From: Owenweeksia sp.
Lineage (GTDB): Bacteria; Bacteroidota; Bacteroidia; Flavobacteriales; Schleiferiaceae
DNA length: 64,000 bases
Direction of reading: 5' to 3'
Assembly: GCA_002695025.1 (NCBI GenBank)
Contig: NZNV01000017.1
Coordinates: 310,001 to 374,000, forward strand
The first letter of the stretch is position 1, and each line of letters starts with the position of its first letter. Below the pieces are notes generated by a model. It was not told the origin of the DNA, made no database searches, and worked only from the letters and a program-made list of their open reading frames with translations. A program made the position numbers and the translations under genes. Positions 1 through 8,766 of this stretch are shown piece by piece.

Positions 1-1394
1 CTTACATCATCCAGTTTACCGTTAAGAGCAGCGGTGATCATGGCCCGGGTGTATTTTAGTTTCATACGCTGGCCTACACCATACGCACCTCCGGACCAAC
101 CCGTATTTACCAACCATACGTTAACACCGGCATCCTTCATTTTACGACTTAGCATATCCGCGTAGCGGGTAGGGTGTAAAGGCATAAAGGGTGCTCCGAA
201 GCAAGCCGAGAAAGTGGTTTGGGGTTCGTCCACACCAGCTTCTGTTCCGGCCACTTTTGCCGTATATCCGCTAATGAAATGGAAAGCTGCCTGGCCGGGA
301 GTAAGCTTGGAAATAGGAGGTAAAACCCCGTAAGCATCGCAGGTAAGGAAGAAAATATTCTTTGGGTTCTCACCGTAGGATGGCTTCTGGATATTGTTAA
401 TGTGGTTAATAGGATAACTTACCCGTGTATTTTGGGTTCTGCTACCGTCTTCATAATCCACTTCGTTTGTACCCTCCTTGAAAACAATGTTCTCCAACAA
501 GGCGCCTTGTTTAATAGCGCGGAAGATATCGGGCTCCTTTTCTTCACTGAGGTCAATAACCTTGGCGTAGCAGCCACCTTCAAAATTGAAGATAACGTTA
601 TCCTTGGTCCAGCCATGCTCATCATCACCGATCAGTTTACGGTTGGGATCAGCAGAAAGCGTGGTTTTACCGGTACCGGATAATCCGAAGAAAAGAGCAG
701 TATCACCGGCTTCACCTACATTGGCGGAGCAGTGCATGCTCAATACGTCACGTTGATGAGGCAGAATAAAGTTAAGTGCTGAGAAAATTCCCTTCTTGAT
801 CTCCCCGGTATATCCGGTGCCACCGATAATGGCGGTTTGTTTGGAGAAGTTCAGAATAGCAAAATTGTGCTGGCGGGTACCGTCTACTGCGGGATCAGCC
901 ATAAAACTGGGGGCGTTGATCACTACCCAATCCGGTTCAAAGTCCTTAAGTTCTTCTTCACTAGGGCGAAGGAACATATTGTAAGCAAACATATTGGACC
1001 AGGGATATTCGTTGATCACCCGGATCTTCAGTTTGTAACGCTCATCCGCACAGGCGTACACATCACGCACATAAACTTCTTTACCACTCAGGTAGTCCGC
1101 CATCTTGCCCTGAAGGCTGTCAAATTTGTCAGCATCAAATTTAATGTTGACATCACCCCACCATACTGCATCCTTGGTAATCTCATCTTCAACAATAAAG
1201 CGGTCTTTGGGTGACCGGCCGGTGAACTCTCCAGTATCAATGGCTATGGCTCCTGACGCTGACCTTACTGCCATGTTTTTTTCAATAGCAATTTCTTCAA
1301 GATCAGAAGGGTTCAGGTTCCAGTGAGCCTCGGCATCCTTAATTCCGTATTTCTCCAGCGAGAAATTAGAGGGTTTTATTTCCGTGAAATTCAT
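1..1394 (-). CDS. pckA: Phosphoenolpyruvate carboxykinase (ATP), 3' end outside window
   Basis: ATP-dependent PEP carboxykinase converts oxaloacetate and ATP to phosphoenolpyruvate, CO2 and ADP, the entry step of gluconeogenesis, in the cytoplasm. I translated the minus strand from the ATG at 1392-1394; the frame is open to the window edge and gives about 464 residues of the usual ~530. The kinase P-loop GLSGTGKTTL is clear, as are the R-S-P-K-D-R-F substrate segment, FTGRSPKDR, and the metal/nucleotide region around LIGDDEHGW. A TAACTTTG promoter element lies about 40 bases upstream. The product is unambiguous; only the C-terminus is missing because the window begins inside the gene. Confidence 0.97.
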   Translation of the reverse strand, partial: MNFTEIKPSNFSLEKYGIKDAEAHWNLNPSDLEEIAIEKNMAVRSASGAIAIDTGEFTGRSPKDRFIVEDEITKDAVWWGDVNIKFDADKFDSLQGKMADYLSGKEVYVRDVYACADERYKLKIRVINEYPWSNMFAYNMFLRPSEEELKDFEPDWVVINAPSFMADPAVDGTRQHNFAILNFSKQTAIIGGTGYTGEIKKGIFSALNFILPHQRDVLSMHCSANVGEAGDTALFFGLSGTGKTTLSADPNRKLIGDDEHGWTKDNVIFNFEGGCYAKVIDLSEEKEPDIFRAIKQGALLENIVFKEGTNEVDYEDGSRTQNTRVSYPINHINNIQKPSYGENPKNIFFLTCDAYGVLPPISKLTPGQAAFHFISGYTAKVAGTEAGVDEPQTTFSACFGAPFMPLHPTRYADMLSRKMKDAGVNVWLVNTGWSGGAYGVGQRMKLKYTRAMITAALNGKLDDV

Positions 1395-1433
1395 AAAGTC
1401 TGAAAGTTTGTTTCACACAAAAAATTAAAGCCG

Positions 1434-1441
1434 CAAAGTTA
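1434..1441 (-). promoter_or_regulatory. Bacteroidota -7 promoter element for pckA
   Basis: The minus strand reads TAACTTTG, a full match to the Bacteroidota -7 consensus TAnnTTTG, about 40 bases before the pckA start. No clear -33 TTTG is visible at the usual spacing, so the assignment rests on the -7 box and position alone. Confidence 0.5.
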
Positions 1442-1515
1442 GGCTTATTTACACGAAGCACTATAAGAATGGCGGCTAATTTTCACCTTTTAGAAAGTGT
1501 GATATGTACACTTTA

Positions 1516-1905
1516 TCAAGATTTTGAATGACGAAAACCTGCTAAAAGGATAAGAAACCAACCGGCTATAAGAAACAATCCTCCAATGGGTGTAACAGGG
1601 CCTAAAAGACTGAGGTCAATGTTCATAGCACTATCCAGTGATAAAAGATAGATGCTTCCTGAAAAAAGGCAGGTACCAATTACCCAGCATTGAAATATGC
1701 GTTTCTTGAAAGGGAAATCTGCAGGCGAAAAACTAATGGCCAGTAAAGCCAGGCTGTGCCATGCCTGATAGCGTACACCGGTGGTATAGCTATCCAGGGT
1801 GGCAGGATCCAGGAGCTCCTTAAGAGCATGTGCACCAAAGGCTCCCAGTATTACGGCCGTAAATCCCATTAGTCCGCCACCTATCAAAATATTCCTGTTG
1901 TTCAC
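1516..1905 (-). CDS. DUF423 family small membrane protein (YgdD-like)
   Basis: This 129-residue protein has four hydrophobic segments and the family signature GAFGAHALK near residues 22-30, followed by YQAWHSLALL. DUF423 proteins are small inner-membrane proteins of unknown function, usually 120-130 residues, so the length is right. The start overlaps the end of the upstream DUF4476 gene by 4 bases (1902-1905), so the two are probably cotranscribed. Nothing suggests a specific substrate. Confidence 0.88.
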   Translation of the reverse strand: MNNRNILIGGGLMGFTAVILGAFGAHALKELLDPATLDSYTTGVRYQAWHSLALLAISFSPADFPFKKRIFQCWVIGTCLFSGSIYLLSLDSAMNIDLSLLGPVTPIGGLFLIAGWFLILLAGFRHSKS

Positions 1906-2762
1906 AAGTACTTCTTTTTAAACTGCTCTTTGCTCAATTCATATTCTAACGTTGCTTCCAGCTCTTTTATGTTTTCAGGATCCCGGATTTTTTCAACCGC
2001 ATGGTGGAGGAATTGCAAGCGGGTATTATCGTATTGAAAATACTGAAACACCTCTCTTACCTCTGCCACACTCATGGCATGTTTATCCGAATATCCCTTG
2101 GCCTGGTTGAGCTTTACAAATTCAAATTCCGCTTGTTGTAATGATGTTATAAGAACCTCAAATGGTGGGGGAGAGGCAGGCGCTTTGTCTGTATTTTTAA
2201 CGGGAAGTTTATCAATGGATACCGTAGGTTTCGGTTTAACCGTATCCGCTTTCTGAACCACAGATTTTGTTGCAATTGTATCCTTTTTCACCACTGGTTT
2301 TGGCTTGGGGGGCTGAGGTTTCCTGGTGGGTTCGGAAGCTTTGGTTTGTGTAGTGCTGGCTGTTACTATACTCGGTTTTTTGGGAGTTGGCCAGGGCAGT
2401 ATTTTCTGTCGGCTCATGGAAATCACCCCAACGGGGTAGGAAGCCACTGTACCCCGGTACCTCAATTGATATTGTTTCTCGAAGTTTTGCATGATCACAT
2501 ACTGGTGATTTCCATTTTTCGGAAGGTGCAGAGGCCTGGCCAGTTTCAGGGTGTCTTTACCTTTAATAAGGTGAATGTTCAGAAGGTGTTTACTGGTATC
2601 CAGCTTTTCAATGATCAGTTTTTTAACCGGTTCCGTATTTTGAAGGTAACCGTCCACCCCCAGCAGGAAACTACTTCCGGTTTCATCAGAGATCATAATA
2701 TTCACCTGGGCCTGAGCGGTAAAGGAGAAAAGGACCAAAATAACCAGACGGATACAGTGCAT
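1902..2762 (-). CDS. Secreted DUF4476 domain protein
   Basis: The C-terminal ~85 residues (from VLITSLQQAEFEFVKL) match the Bacteroidota DUF4476 pattern, a helical domain of unknown function. A Pro/Lys/Thr-rich linker rich in KPKP repeats joins it to an N-terminal region. I chose the ATG at 2760-2762 because it begins a good signal peptide (MHCIRLVILVLFSFTAQAQ); the frame could extend to 2807, but that would add 15 polar residues before the signal peptide and run past a TACTTTTG promoter box at 2767-2774. Product is about 286 residues, likely periplasmic or surface exposed. It shares a 4-base overlap with the DUF423 gene. Confidence 0.8.
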   Translation of the reverse strand: MHCIRLVILVLFSFTAQAQVNIMISDETGSSFLLGVDGYLQNTEPVKKLIIEKLDTSKHLLNIHLIKGKDTLKLARPLHLPKNGNHQYVIMQNFEKQYQLRYRGTVASYPVGVISMSRQKILPWPTPKKPSIVTASTTQTKASEPTRKPQPPKPKPVVKKDTIATKSVVQKADTVKPKPTVSIDKLPVKNTDKAPASPPPFEVLITSLQQAEFEFVKLNQAKGYSDKHAMSVAEVREVFQYFQYDNTRLQFLHHAVEKIRDPENIKELEATLEYELSKEQFKKKYL

Positions 2763-2766
2763 AGCG

Positions 2767-2774
2767 CAAAAGTA
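2767..2774 (-). promoter_or_regulatory. -7 promoter element for the DUF4476 gene, close to its start codon
   Basis: The minus strand reads TACTTTTG, matching TAnnTTTG, and ends only 4 bases before the chosen ATG at 2762. If used, the transcript would be leaderless or nearly so. Confidence 0.4.
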
Positions 2775-2791
2775 ATAGTTAGAGCTTTCAA

Positions 2792-2821
2792 TTGCGTGGA
2801 AGGCCAATAATTCTAAATTTG
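2792..2821 (+). promoter_or_regulatory. Bacteroidota promoter for the saccharopine dehydrogenase-like gene
   Basis: TTG at 2792-2794 and TAAATTTG at 2814-2821 are separated by 19 bases, a good match to the Bacteroidota -33/-7 arrangement, and lie 20 bases before the ATG at 2842. It faces away from the DUF4476 promoter in the same short divergent interval. Confidence 0.6.
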
Positions 2822-2841
2822 CTCACCTCTCAAATCAAACT

Positions 2842-4188
2842 ATGAAAGAAATTCTCATCATAGGAGCGGGCCGCTCCACATTAAGTCTTATTACGTATCT
2901 GCAGCATTATTCTGAAAAAGCAGACTGGAAGATTGTTGTAGCTGATCAGTCGCTGGAACTGGCGCAAAAGAGGGCAGGCAATCATCCCCGAACTAGGGCA
3001 ATAGCGCTGGATGTAACGGATGATATGAAACGTACCAGTGCTATTTCGGGTGCAGACCTGGTGATCAGCATGCTGCCAGCTCACATGCACATTCCGGTGG
3101 CACGTGATTGCATTGCTCTCAGGAAACACATGGTTACCGCGTCCTACATATCCAAAGAAATGCAGGAATTGGATGAACGAGCCAAAGAGGCGGGCGTGGT
3201 CATGATCAACGAAATAGGAGTGGACCCCGGCATCGATCATCTGAGCGCTATGCGTGTGCTGGACAAGATCAGGGAAGAAGGAGGTAAAATGCTCATCTTT
3301 GAATCCTTTACCGGTGGGCTGGTAGCCCCGGAAAGCGATGATAACCCCTGGAACTATAAGTTTAGCTGGAACCCCCGCAATGTAGTATTGGCCGGGGCCG
3401 GAGGAGCCGTAAAATTCATACAGGAAGGCCAGTACAAATACATACCCTATCACCAGCTTTTCCGAAGAACGGAGCTTGTGAATATTGAAGGTTATGGCCG
3501 CTTTGAAGGCTACGCCAACCGCGACTCATTGAAATACCGTGACGTGTATGGTCTTAAGGATATCCCCACTATTTATCGTGGTACCTTCAGAAGGCCGGGC
3601 TTTTGCCGCGCCTGGGATGTTTTTGTAAAACTGGGCATGACGGATGATAGTTACGTTTTGGAAGACAGCGAGGATATGACCTACCGGCAGTTCACCAATA
3701 CGTTTCTGGCGTACAATCCGAATGATTCCGTTGAACTGAAACTGATGCATTACCTCAGTATTCCCCAGGATTCAGAATTGATGGACAAACTGAGTTGGAT
3801 TGGGCTGTTTGATGATGTGAAGATCGGTCTTAAGAAAGCCACACCGGCCCAGGTCTTACAGCACATTCTTGAACAGAAATGGACCCTGAAGGAAGATGAT
3901 AAGGATATGATCGTGATGTACCACAAATTCGGATACGAAAAGGAGGGAAAGCAAAAAATGATCGAATCTTCTATGGTTACCCTTGGGCAGAATAGTGAGC
4001 AAACCGCTATGGCCCGTACCGTGGGTTTGCCGGTAGGTATTGCCACCCGGCTTATCCTGAAGGGAACTATTAATACGCCTGGGGTACAGATACCCATCAC
4101 CAAAGAGATCTATGAACCTATGCTGGCTGAACTTGAGGAGCATGGGATCTGTTTCAACGAAAGAGAAATTTCTTATCAAGGTTATTAA
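2842..4188 (+). CDS. Saccharopine dehydrogenase family protein
   Basis: The protein (448 residues) starts with a Rossmann dinucleotide-binding motif, IIGAGRSTLSL, and carries the saccharopine dehydrogenase hallmarks: the ADLVISMLPAHMH segment near residue 75 and NEIGVDPGIDHLSAM near residue 130, then the large alpha/beta substrate domain. Family members oxidise saccharopine to glutamate and aminoadipate semialdehyde in lysine degradation, or carry out related reductions, using NAD(P) in the cytoplasm. Length is normal. It is followed after 2 bases by a DinB-type gene, so the two are probably one transcript. The exact substrate cannot be read from sequence. Confidence 0.88.
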   Translation: MKEILIIGAGRSTLSLITYLQHYSEKADWKIVVADQSLELAQKRAGNHPRTRAIALDVTDDMKRTSAISGADLVISMLPAHMHIPVARDCIALRKHMVTASYISKEMQELDERAKEAGVVMINEIGVDPGIDHLSAMRVLDKIREEGGKMLIFESFTGGLVAPESDDNPWNYKFSWNPRNVVLAGAGGAVKFIQEGQYKYIPYHQLFRRTELVNIEGYGRFEGYANRDSLKYRDVYGLKDIPTIYRGTFRRPGFCRAWDVFVKLGMTDDSYVLEDSEDMTYRQFTNTFLAYNPNDSVELKLMHYLSIPQDSELMDKLSWIGLFDDVKIGLKKATPAQVLQHILEQKWTLKEDDKDMIVMYHKFGYEKEGKQKMIESSMVTLGQNSEQTAMARTVGLPVGIATRLILKGTINTPGVQIPITKEIYEPMLAELEEHGICFNEREISYQGY

Positions 4189-4190
4189 TT

Positions 4191-4742
4191 ATGGATATCA
4201 ACGCGCTGGAACGTAAAAAATACCCCATCGGAAAATTTGAAAGCCCCAATGCCATACAGGATGATCTTTTCAGTTCGTGGGTCCGCTCAATGGAAACACT
4301 ACCGTCACGACTGGAGGAGGTGGTAAGCTCCATTAGCATGGACCAACTGGACTCACAGTACCGCCCCGGCAGCTGGACGGTCAGGCAGGTTATTCACCAC
4401 CTTCCTGATAGTCATCTCAATGGCTACACTCGTATGAAGCTTGCCCTTACGGAAGATAATCCAACCATAAAGCCTTACGATGAAAATGGCTGGTCGTTAT
4501 TAACGGATGTGCAAACGGTGGATGTACAGGTTTCATTGGATCTTCTTAAAAATATACACACCCGCTGGATAGCCTTGATAAAGGGTTTGAACTCAGCTGA
4601 GATGAAGCGTACTTTTTACCATCCTGCGAATAAGGTGAAGGTTTCCGTAGCGGAGCAGGTAGGCTTGTATGCCTGGCATGGAGAGCATCACCTGTCCCAT
4701 ATCAAGGCTGCCCTGGAACAGGACAGGAGTTTAACGGAGTAA
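4191..4742 (+). CDS. YfiT-type bacillithiol transferase / DinB superfamily metal-dependent enzyme
   Basis: This 183-residue protein matches the YfiT/BstA branch of the DinB fold: YPIGKFE at the N-terminus, PGSWTVRQVIHHLPDSH near residue 60 and a C-terminal WHGEHHLSHI. The three histidines (in VIHHLPDSH and in WHGEHHLSH) are the expected metal ligands. Some family members transfer bacillithiol or other thiols to electrophiles; whether this organism makes bacillithiol is not visible here. It starts 2 bases after the saccharopine dehydrogenase-like gene and converges with, and overlaps by 12 bases, the sulfotransferase-like gene. Confidence 0.85.
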   Translation: MDINALERKKYPIGKFESPNAIQDDLFSSWVRSMETLPSRLEEVVSSISMDQLDSQYRPGSWTVRQVIHHLPDSHLNGYTRMKLALTEDNPTIKPYDENGWSLLTDVQTVDVQVSLDLLKNIHTRWIALIKGLNSAEMKRTFYHPANKVKVSVAEQVGLYAWHGEHHLSHIKAALEQDRSLTE

Positions 4743-5777
4743 TTTGGAGGCGAAGGCTTTAGCCTGAAAGATCAGCCAATCTGTAAAGTTTGCTTCTTCC
4801 CGGTCAAAAGCCTTTTCCATAAGGGGATCTGCATTCTGCCAAACTTTCCTGGAGAGGTAGGAATATAAGCCGTGGTTTTGATCGTGAATAAACTGGGCCA
4901 CCCGGATTGCTTCTTCCGGTGATAGTTCTTCCCGGTGGTACGGCTTGGGTTTATCCTCTCGCAAAGCATGGAGATAGTCTTCCCAGCCAGGGAGTTCATA
5001 TCCGGAAAGCAAAGCGTCCAGTTTGTCAACGATCTGATCCAGGTACCGCGCATATTCCTCGGGGGGAGTCAGGGAGAAATGTTGCTGACCTCCTTTGTAG
5101 TTCTGTAAAACTTTGTCCAATTGGTAATCGGCATACTTGCTTAAGGGTAAGGCATTTAGTCTTCTCTTTAATTCCAGCGCGCTGAGGCTGTACGAAGGGT
5201 TTATGACCGAATTACTTTTTTCCGGAACCATTGGAATACTCAGGCTTTGAAGAAAGTCGGCAATAAGACTGTTTCTCCTGAAACATTGTTTCTGGTAATA
5301 CCGCACTGTAAAGCAGGATTGCCCGCAATGATCCAGGTATCTCTTCAGCCGGATAAAGCGGGAATAATCAATATTGGCAATGGTGAATTTTTCCGTCTTG
5401 CGGTTGCGCTTTACCGCCTGGTTGTGGTAGGATTCCATATTCTGCAGGGGCTGCCGCAGGTACAGGATAAATTCTGCCTGGGGGCAATTATCATGGATTT
5501 CCATAACGTCCCGGTAAAAAGCTTCGGAGGAGAAGAGCAGGGTATGGGCTCCGGCTACTTCAGCTTTTTGGATCAGTTGCTCCAGCTTTCTGCGGTCAAA
5601 ATGATCTTTGGAATAAACCGAATCCCGGTTCCCGGTGCTCACTCCGTTGGGGTCAACATAGTGTTCAGGATAGTAAATACCCTGCTGCAGGAGTTGCGCA
5701 CGATTCCGGTTCAGGAAATCCTGTATAAAGGAAGTTCCGGTTTTGGGTGGGCCCACATGAAATAGGATTCGCTGCAT
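4731..5777 (-). CDS. Sulfotransferase family protein
   Basis: The N-terminus reads ILFHVGPPKTGTSFIQDFL, the 5'-phosphosulfate-binding loop of PAPS-dependent sulfotransferases, and residues near 110-125 (YLRQPLQNMESYHNQ) fit the 3'-phosphate-binding arginine/serine segment. At 348 residues it is of normal length for bacterial members that sulfate carbohydrates or surface polymers. No signal peptide or membrane segment is seen. It stands alone, converging on the DinB-type gene with a 12-base overlap. The acceptor is unknown. Confidence 0.75.
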   Translation of the reverse strand: MQRILFHVGPPKTGTSFIQDFLNRNRAQLLQQGIYYPEHYVDPNGVSTGNRDSVYSKDHFDRRKLEQLIQKAEVAGAHTLLFSSEAFYRDVMEIHDNCPQAEFILYLRQPLQNMESYHNQAVKRNRKTEKFTIANIDYSRFIRLKRYLDHCGQSCFTVRYYQKQCFRRNSLIADFLQSLSIPMVPEKSNSVINPSYSLSALELKRRLNALPLSKYADYQLDKVLQNYKGGQQHFSLTPPEEYARYLDQIVDKLDALLSGYELPGWEDYLHALREDKPKPYHREELSPEEAIRVAQFIHDQNHGLYSYLSRKVWQNADPLMEKAFDREEANFTDWLIFQAKAFASKLLR

Positions 5778-5808
5778 TATACCTGGATAGAAAGGGACGG
5801 AGCTAAAA

Positions 5809-6510
5809 TTAGAAATTTAAGTAGAAGTTGCGGGTAAGCTGGCGGTATTCACTTGAAAATCCACCGTTATCATCCCTGATAAAAAGATCTTCCTCCAGGG
5901 TTTTTCCAGGCTTTGCGCTCATTTCCATTAGCCATCGCTTTACTTCACCTCCCTGGTGATTGTATACAAGCGTCTTACGAAGTAGCTTCAGCGGTGTGTA
6001 AGCCCGGATATTTTCAGCTTCTTCTACCGGTAGTATCAGGTTTAAGCTCCCGTGCTTGTTGAGCAATGCGGTGGCCTTTTCAATCATAGTACTATGCGGA
6101 AGGCTAAAGGTATGGCGCGCCTGATCACGGGTAACATTTCCTGAAAGAAAAGCCCGTTCAAAAAAGGGAGGGTTGCTCACGATGAGGTCAAAGGTCTTTC
6201 CCTCAAAATTGTAGTTCCTAAAGTCTGCATGCAGAATATGTACCCGTTCCGAAAAAGGAGAAGCTTCTACATTTTCCATGCTTTGCAGGTAGGAATCATG
6301 ATCCAATTCAATGCCGGTAATTTGGGCATGGGGAAACCTCTGCGCGAGCATTAGCGCAATGAGCCCGCTGCCACTGCCAATGTCCAGGATATGAAGTGGT
6401 GATGGGGCCTGTGCCCAGGCGCCCAGGAGCACGCCATCGGTACCTACCTTATGGGCGCAGCGGTTATGATGAATAGTAAATTGCTTAAAGTGGAACCAGC
6501 TATTGGCCAT
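5809..6510 (-). CDS. trmN6: tRNA1(Val) (adenine37-N6)-methyltransferase
   Basis: A 233-residue class I SAM methyltransferase. Motif I is ILDIGSGSGLIALML (about residue 40) and the catalytic motif IV is IVSNPPFF, the NPPF form used by N6-adenine methyltransferases. The start MANSWFHFKQFTIHHNRCAHKVGTDGVLLGAW follows the YfiC/TrmN6 pattern (F-x-V-...-KVGTDGVLLG). It modifies A37 of tRNA-Val. The gene overlaps the end of rimM by 11 bases, so it is the last gene of a translation-related operon rpsP-rimM-trmN6. Confidence 0.9.
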   Translation of the reverse strand: MANSWFHFKQFTIHHNRCAHKVGTDGVLLGAWAQAPSPLHILDIGSGSGLIALMLAQRFPHAQITGIELDHDSYLQSMENVEASPFSERVHILHADFRNYNFEGKTFDLIVSNPPFFERAFLSGNVTRDQARHTFSLPHSTMIEKATALLNKHGSLNLILPVEEAENIRAYTPLKLLRKTLVYNHQGGEVKRWLMEMSAKPGKTLEEDLFIRDDNGGFSSEYRQLTRNFYLNF

Positions 6511-7033
6511 CCAGGTAAATGTCTAACAATCCCGGAGGGGTTTGCAGGTATATGGTCCGGGTATCCCGGTCTATGGATTGGATGAATTCATCCACGGCTG
6601 GCACCAGTATTTCGGTACCATCCTTATCGATCTGGAAAATAGGTTGTGCGGACTGGTCTATGATGTCCATACAGGTGCCAATCGGCCCTGCTTCAGCGTC
6701 AACCATACTGAAACCGATGACTTCATGAAAGTAAAAGGATTTTCCGCTTAGCGGGGGTAATACTTCCAAGGGAAGGTATAATTCCCGGCCAATAAGCTTC
6801 TCGGCATCCTCATCGGTTACCACATCCTCAAGGCCCAGGATAAAATGGCCTTTGGAATTCATGGCCATTTCTTCAATAAAAAAAGGAATCAATTCTCCGT
6901 GGATGTCCAGGAGAACTGATTCCAATGCTGTGTAATTTTCTTTCTGATCCGTATCAAAAACCGCTATCACTTCGCCTTTATAACCGTGTTTTCGGCTGAT
7001 GTGGCCCAGGTAAAAGCAGTCCTCTTTACGCAT
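6500..7033 (-). CDS. rimM: 16S rRNA processing protein RimM
   Basis: RimM helps mature the head of the 30S subunit and binds S19. The 177-residue protein opens with YLGHISRKHGYKGEVIA, the conserved RimM N-terminus, and ends in a PRC-barrel domain (from about residue 95, FHEVIGFSMVDAE, with EILVPAVDEFIQSID). It lies 3 bases after rpsP and overlaps trmN6 by 11 bases; the rpsP-rimM order is the common bacterial arrangement. Confidence 0.96.
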   Translation of the reverse strand: MRKEDCFYLGHISRKHGYKGEVIAVFDTDQKENYTALESVLLDIHGELIPFFIEEMAMNSKGHFILGLEDVVTDEDAEKLIGRELYLPLEVLPPLSGKSFYFHEVIGFSMVDAEAGPIGTCMDIIDQSAQPIFQIDKDGTEILVPAVDEFIQSIDRDTRTIYLQTPPGLLDIYLDGQ

Positions 7034-7036
7034 TCA

Positions 7037-7642
7037 TTAGTCTTTCTTTTCCTCGGAAGCCTCTTCTGCAGGAGCTTCTTCGGTAGCTTCAGCCTTAGTT
7101 TCCTCAGCAGGAGCTTCGGCAGTGGCTTCTTCTGCAGCTTCAGCGGCAGGAGCTTCTTCGCCTTCGGCTACTTCTTCAGCAGCGGGGGCTTCAGCTTCAA
7201 CACGTGCAGCAGCACGTGCCTTATTTACTTCTGTTTCAGCTTCAAGGGCTTTGGCTTTGGCATCTTCCTTAGCCTTGCTCAAAGAATCTTTCTTGCCCTG
7301 GATCTTCTGGGTTTTGTCCATCAACCAGGATTCGAATTTCTTCTCAACTTCCTCTTCACTGTGCGCGCCTTTTTTCACACCTTCCAACAAGTGTTTCTTC
7401 ATCATCACACCTTTGTACTTCAAAATAGCACGGGCAGTGTCACTTGGTTGAGCACCTTTCATAACCCAATCCACAGCGCTGTCAAAATTGATCTCGATGG
7501 TGGCAGGATTGGTGTTGGGGTTATACGTTCCCAGCTTTTCAATCAGGCGACCATCTCTTTTGGCGCGTGCATCGGCTACTACAATGTGGAAGAAGGGTTG
7601 GCCTTTACGACCGTGGCGTTGTAATCTGATTCTTGTTGCCAT
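7037..7642 (-). CDS. rpsP: 30S ribosomal protein S16 with long acidic C-terminal tail
   Basis: The first ~85 residues are canonical S16 (ATRIRLQRHGRKGQPFFHIV, then KLGTYNPNTNP and GAQPSDTARAILKYKGVM). After about residue 100 comes a ~100-residue extension rich in Ala, Glu and Lys, largely helical at first and then low complexity (PAEEAxEE-type repeats). Such tails are common in Bacteroidota S16 and make this protein 201 residues rather than ~85. First gene of the rpsP-rimM-trmN6 operon, with a strong promoter upstream at 7705-7734. Confidence 0.97.
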   Translation of the reverse strand: MATRIRLQRHGRKGQPFFHIVVADARAKRDGRLIEKLGTYNPNTNPATIEINFDSAVDWVMKGAQPSDTARAILKYKGVMMKKHLLEGVKKGAHSEEEVEKKFESWLMDKTQKIQGKKDSLSKAKEDAKAKALEAETEVNKARAAARVEAEAPAAEEVAEGEEAPAAEAAEEATAEAPAEETKAEATEEAPAEEASEEKKD

Positions 7643-7704
7643 AAATCATTAATTGTTTTAGAAGGGTACGCGACCCGGTTAATTAATTTTTCTAAAAAGG
7701 GCTG

Positions 7705-7734
7705 CAAATGTAATCCTTTTAATTAAAAGTCAAA
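7705..7734 (-). promoter_or_regulatory. Promoter of the rpsP-rimM-trmN6 operon
   Basis: On the minus strand TTTG (7731-7734) is followed after 18 bases by TACATTTG (7705-7712), a near-ideal Bacteroidota -33/-7 pair. It lies about 60 bases before the rpsP start and directly after the stop of the DUF5074 gene. Confidence 0.75.
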
Positions 7735-7740
7735 CACTTA

Positions 7741-8766
7741 TTAGTGGTTAAAGTAGAAGCCATTGGGATTGATGCCGCAATTGAAACTTTGTGCCAAATT
7801 GCCACTCCTGTTGTAGATAAGAACTTCCCCTTGCTGAACATAATCCTTAGCATCTCCCAACCATATTTGATTATTGTCAGAATGATAGCCAATGCCATAA
7901 AAACTGCGGTTGCTTCCGTCAATAAAGGCAGATGCAGGAGCAGTAGTGGCCGTAGTAGCCATTTTGTATACGTTACCGGTGAGCAGGTATACTGAATCGC
8001 GGGTGCTGTTAAAAGCCATCTGGTTGGTATAGGAACTGCCGGATAATACAACCTGGCGGCTTACCTGGTCGGTAGAGGGATCAATTACATCTACGGAGCC
8101 GGAGATGCCCTGGAACTGGTCACCACCACAAAGAACAAGGAGTTGATTACCGGCATCCAGGCCAATGGCGTAGGGATTAAAGGTTGTAGTAATGGTGCTT
8201 ACTTTCTCGGTAAGGGTGTTGATTACGGTAATATGAGAAATGTAGGGGTTGGTTATGTAAACCTTATCACCCACTTTAACCATTTGCTCACTACTCGCAG
8301 AAATATTAATGTAATGATCAATGGTTTTCGTGTTAAGGTCAACCACCGCCACGCTGTCCGAATAAAGGTCAGACACATAAGCCAGTGAGTTGCCTACCGG
8401 CAATATGTAACGTGGGGAGTTCAAACCGCTGATGGTGCCGGTAGAGGTGAAATCTTCAGAATTCACCACTTCTATTCTCCCGAAATTATTGATCACCAGG
8501 TAAAGTTCATCGTTGATCTCTGCCATGGATTGAAACACATCTCCCAGTGGACGTCCGTTTTTGGAAGCAAATACGTTGGCAGCATAGGTGCTGTCATCCA
8601 GGTTATAAACCCCCAGCGATCCGTTCCCTGCCTGAAAAGCACCTTCATTGATGACCAGTACATTATTACTGCCGGGATCATTGGGATTATTGGTGTCCGG
8701 TTCATCTTTTTTGCAGGAACTGAGAGAAAATACGAGAGCTAAACCTCCGATAATGAGCTTTTTCAT
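7741..8766 (-). CDS. DUF5074-type beta-propeller lipoprotein of the cobalamin uptake locus
   Basis: A 341-residue lipoprotein: signal peptide and lipobox LSSC (residues 14-17 region of MKKLIIGGLALVFSLSSC), then repeated YncE-like blades such as SLGVYNLDD, VVDLNTKTIDHY and VIDPSTDQVSRQV. Such proteins (DUF5074/YncE-like) often sit beside BtuB-type receptors in Bacteroidota and are thought to be surface partners of the transporter. The start codon overlaps the stop of the upstream receptor gene in an ATGA (8763-8766), so translation is likely coupled and the riboswitch at 10774-10950 probably controls both. The role in B12 uptake is inference from context. Confidence 0.8.
   Translation of the reverse strand: MKKLIIGGLALVFSLSSCKKDEPDTNNPNDPGSNNVLVINEGAFQAGNGSLGVYNLDDSTYAANVFASKNGRPLGDVFQSMAEINDELYLVINNFGRIEVVNSEDFTSTGTISGLNSPRYILPVGNSLAYVSDLYSDSVAVVDLNTKTIDHYINISASSEQMVKVGDKVYITNPYISHITVINTLTEKVSTITTTFNPYAIGLDAGNQLLVLCGGDQFQGISGSVDVIDPSTDQVSRQVVLSGSSYTNQMAFNSTRDSVYLLTGNVYKMATTATTAPASAFIDGSNRSFYGIGYHSDNNQIWLGDAKDYVQQGEVLIYNRSGNLAQSFNCGINPNGFYFNH

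Noticed and set aside
402-1326. Several plus-strand frames of 60-125 codons at the window start
   Set aside because: All lie opposite the uninterrupted phosphoenolpyruvate carboxykinase frame and have no motif.
6986-7624. Long plus-strand frame of 212 codons opposite rpsP
   Set aside because: It is the antisense reading of the Ala/Glu-rich S16 tail, giving Ser/Phe-rich low-complexity protein; S16 and RimM are clearly the real genes.
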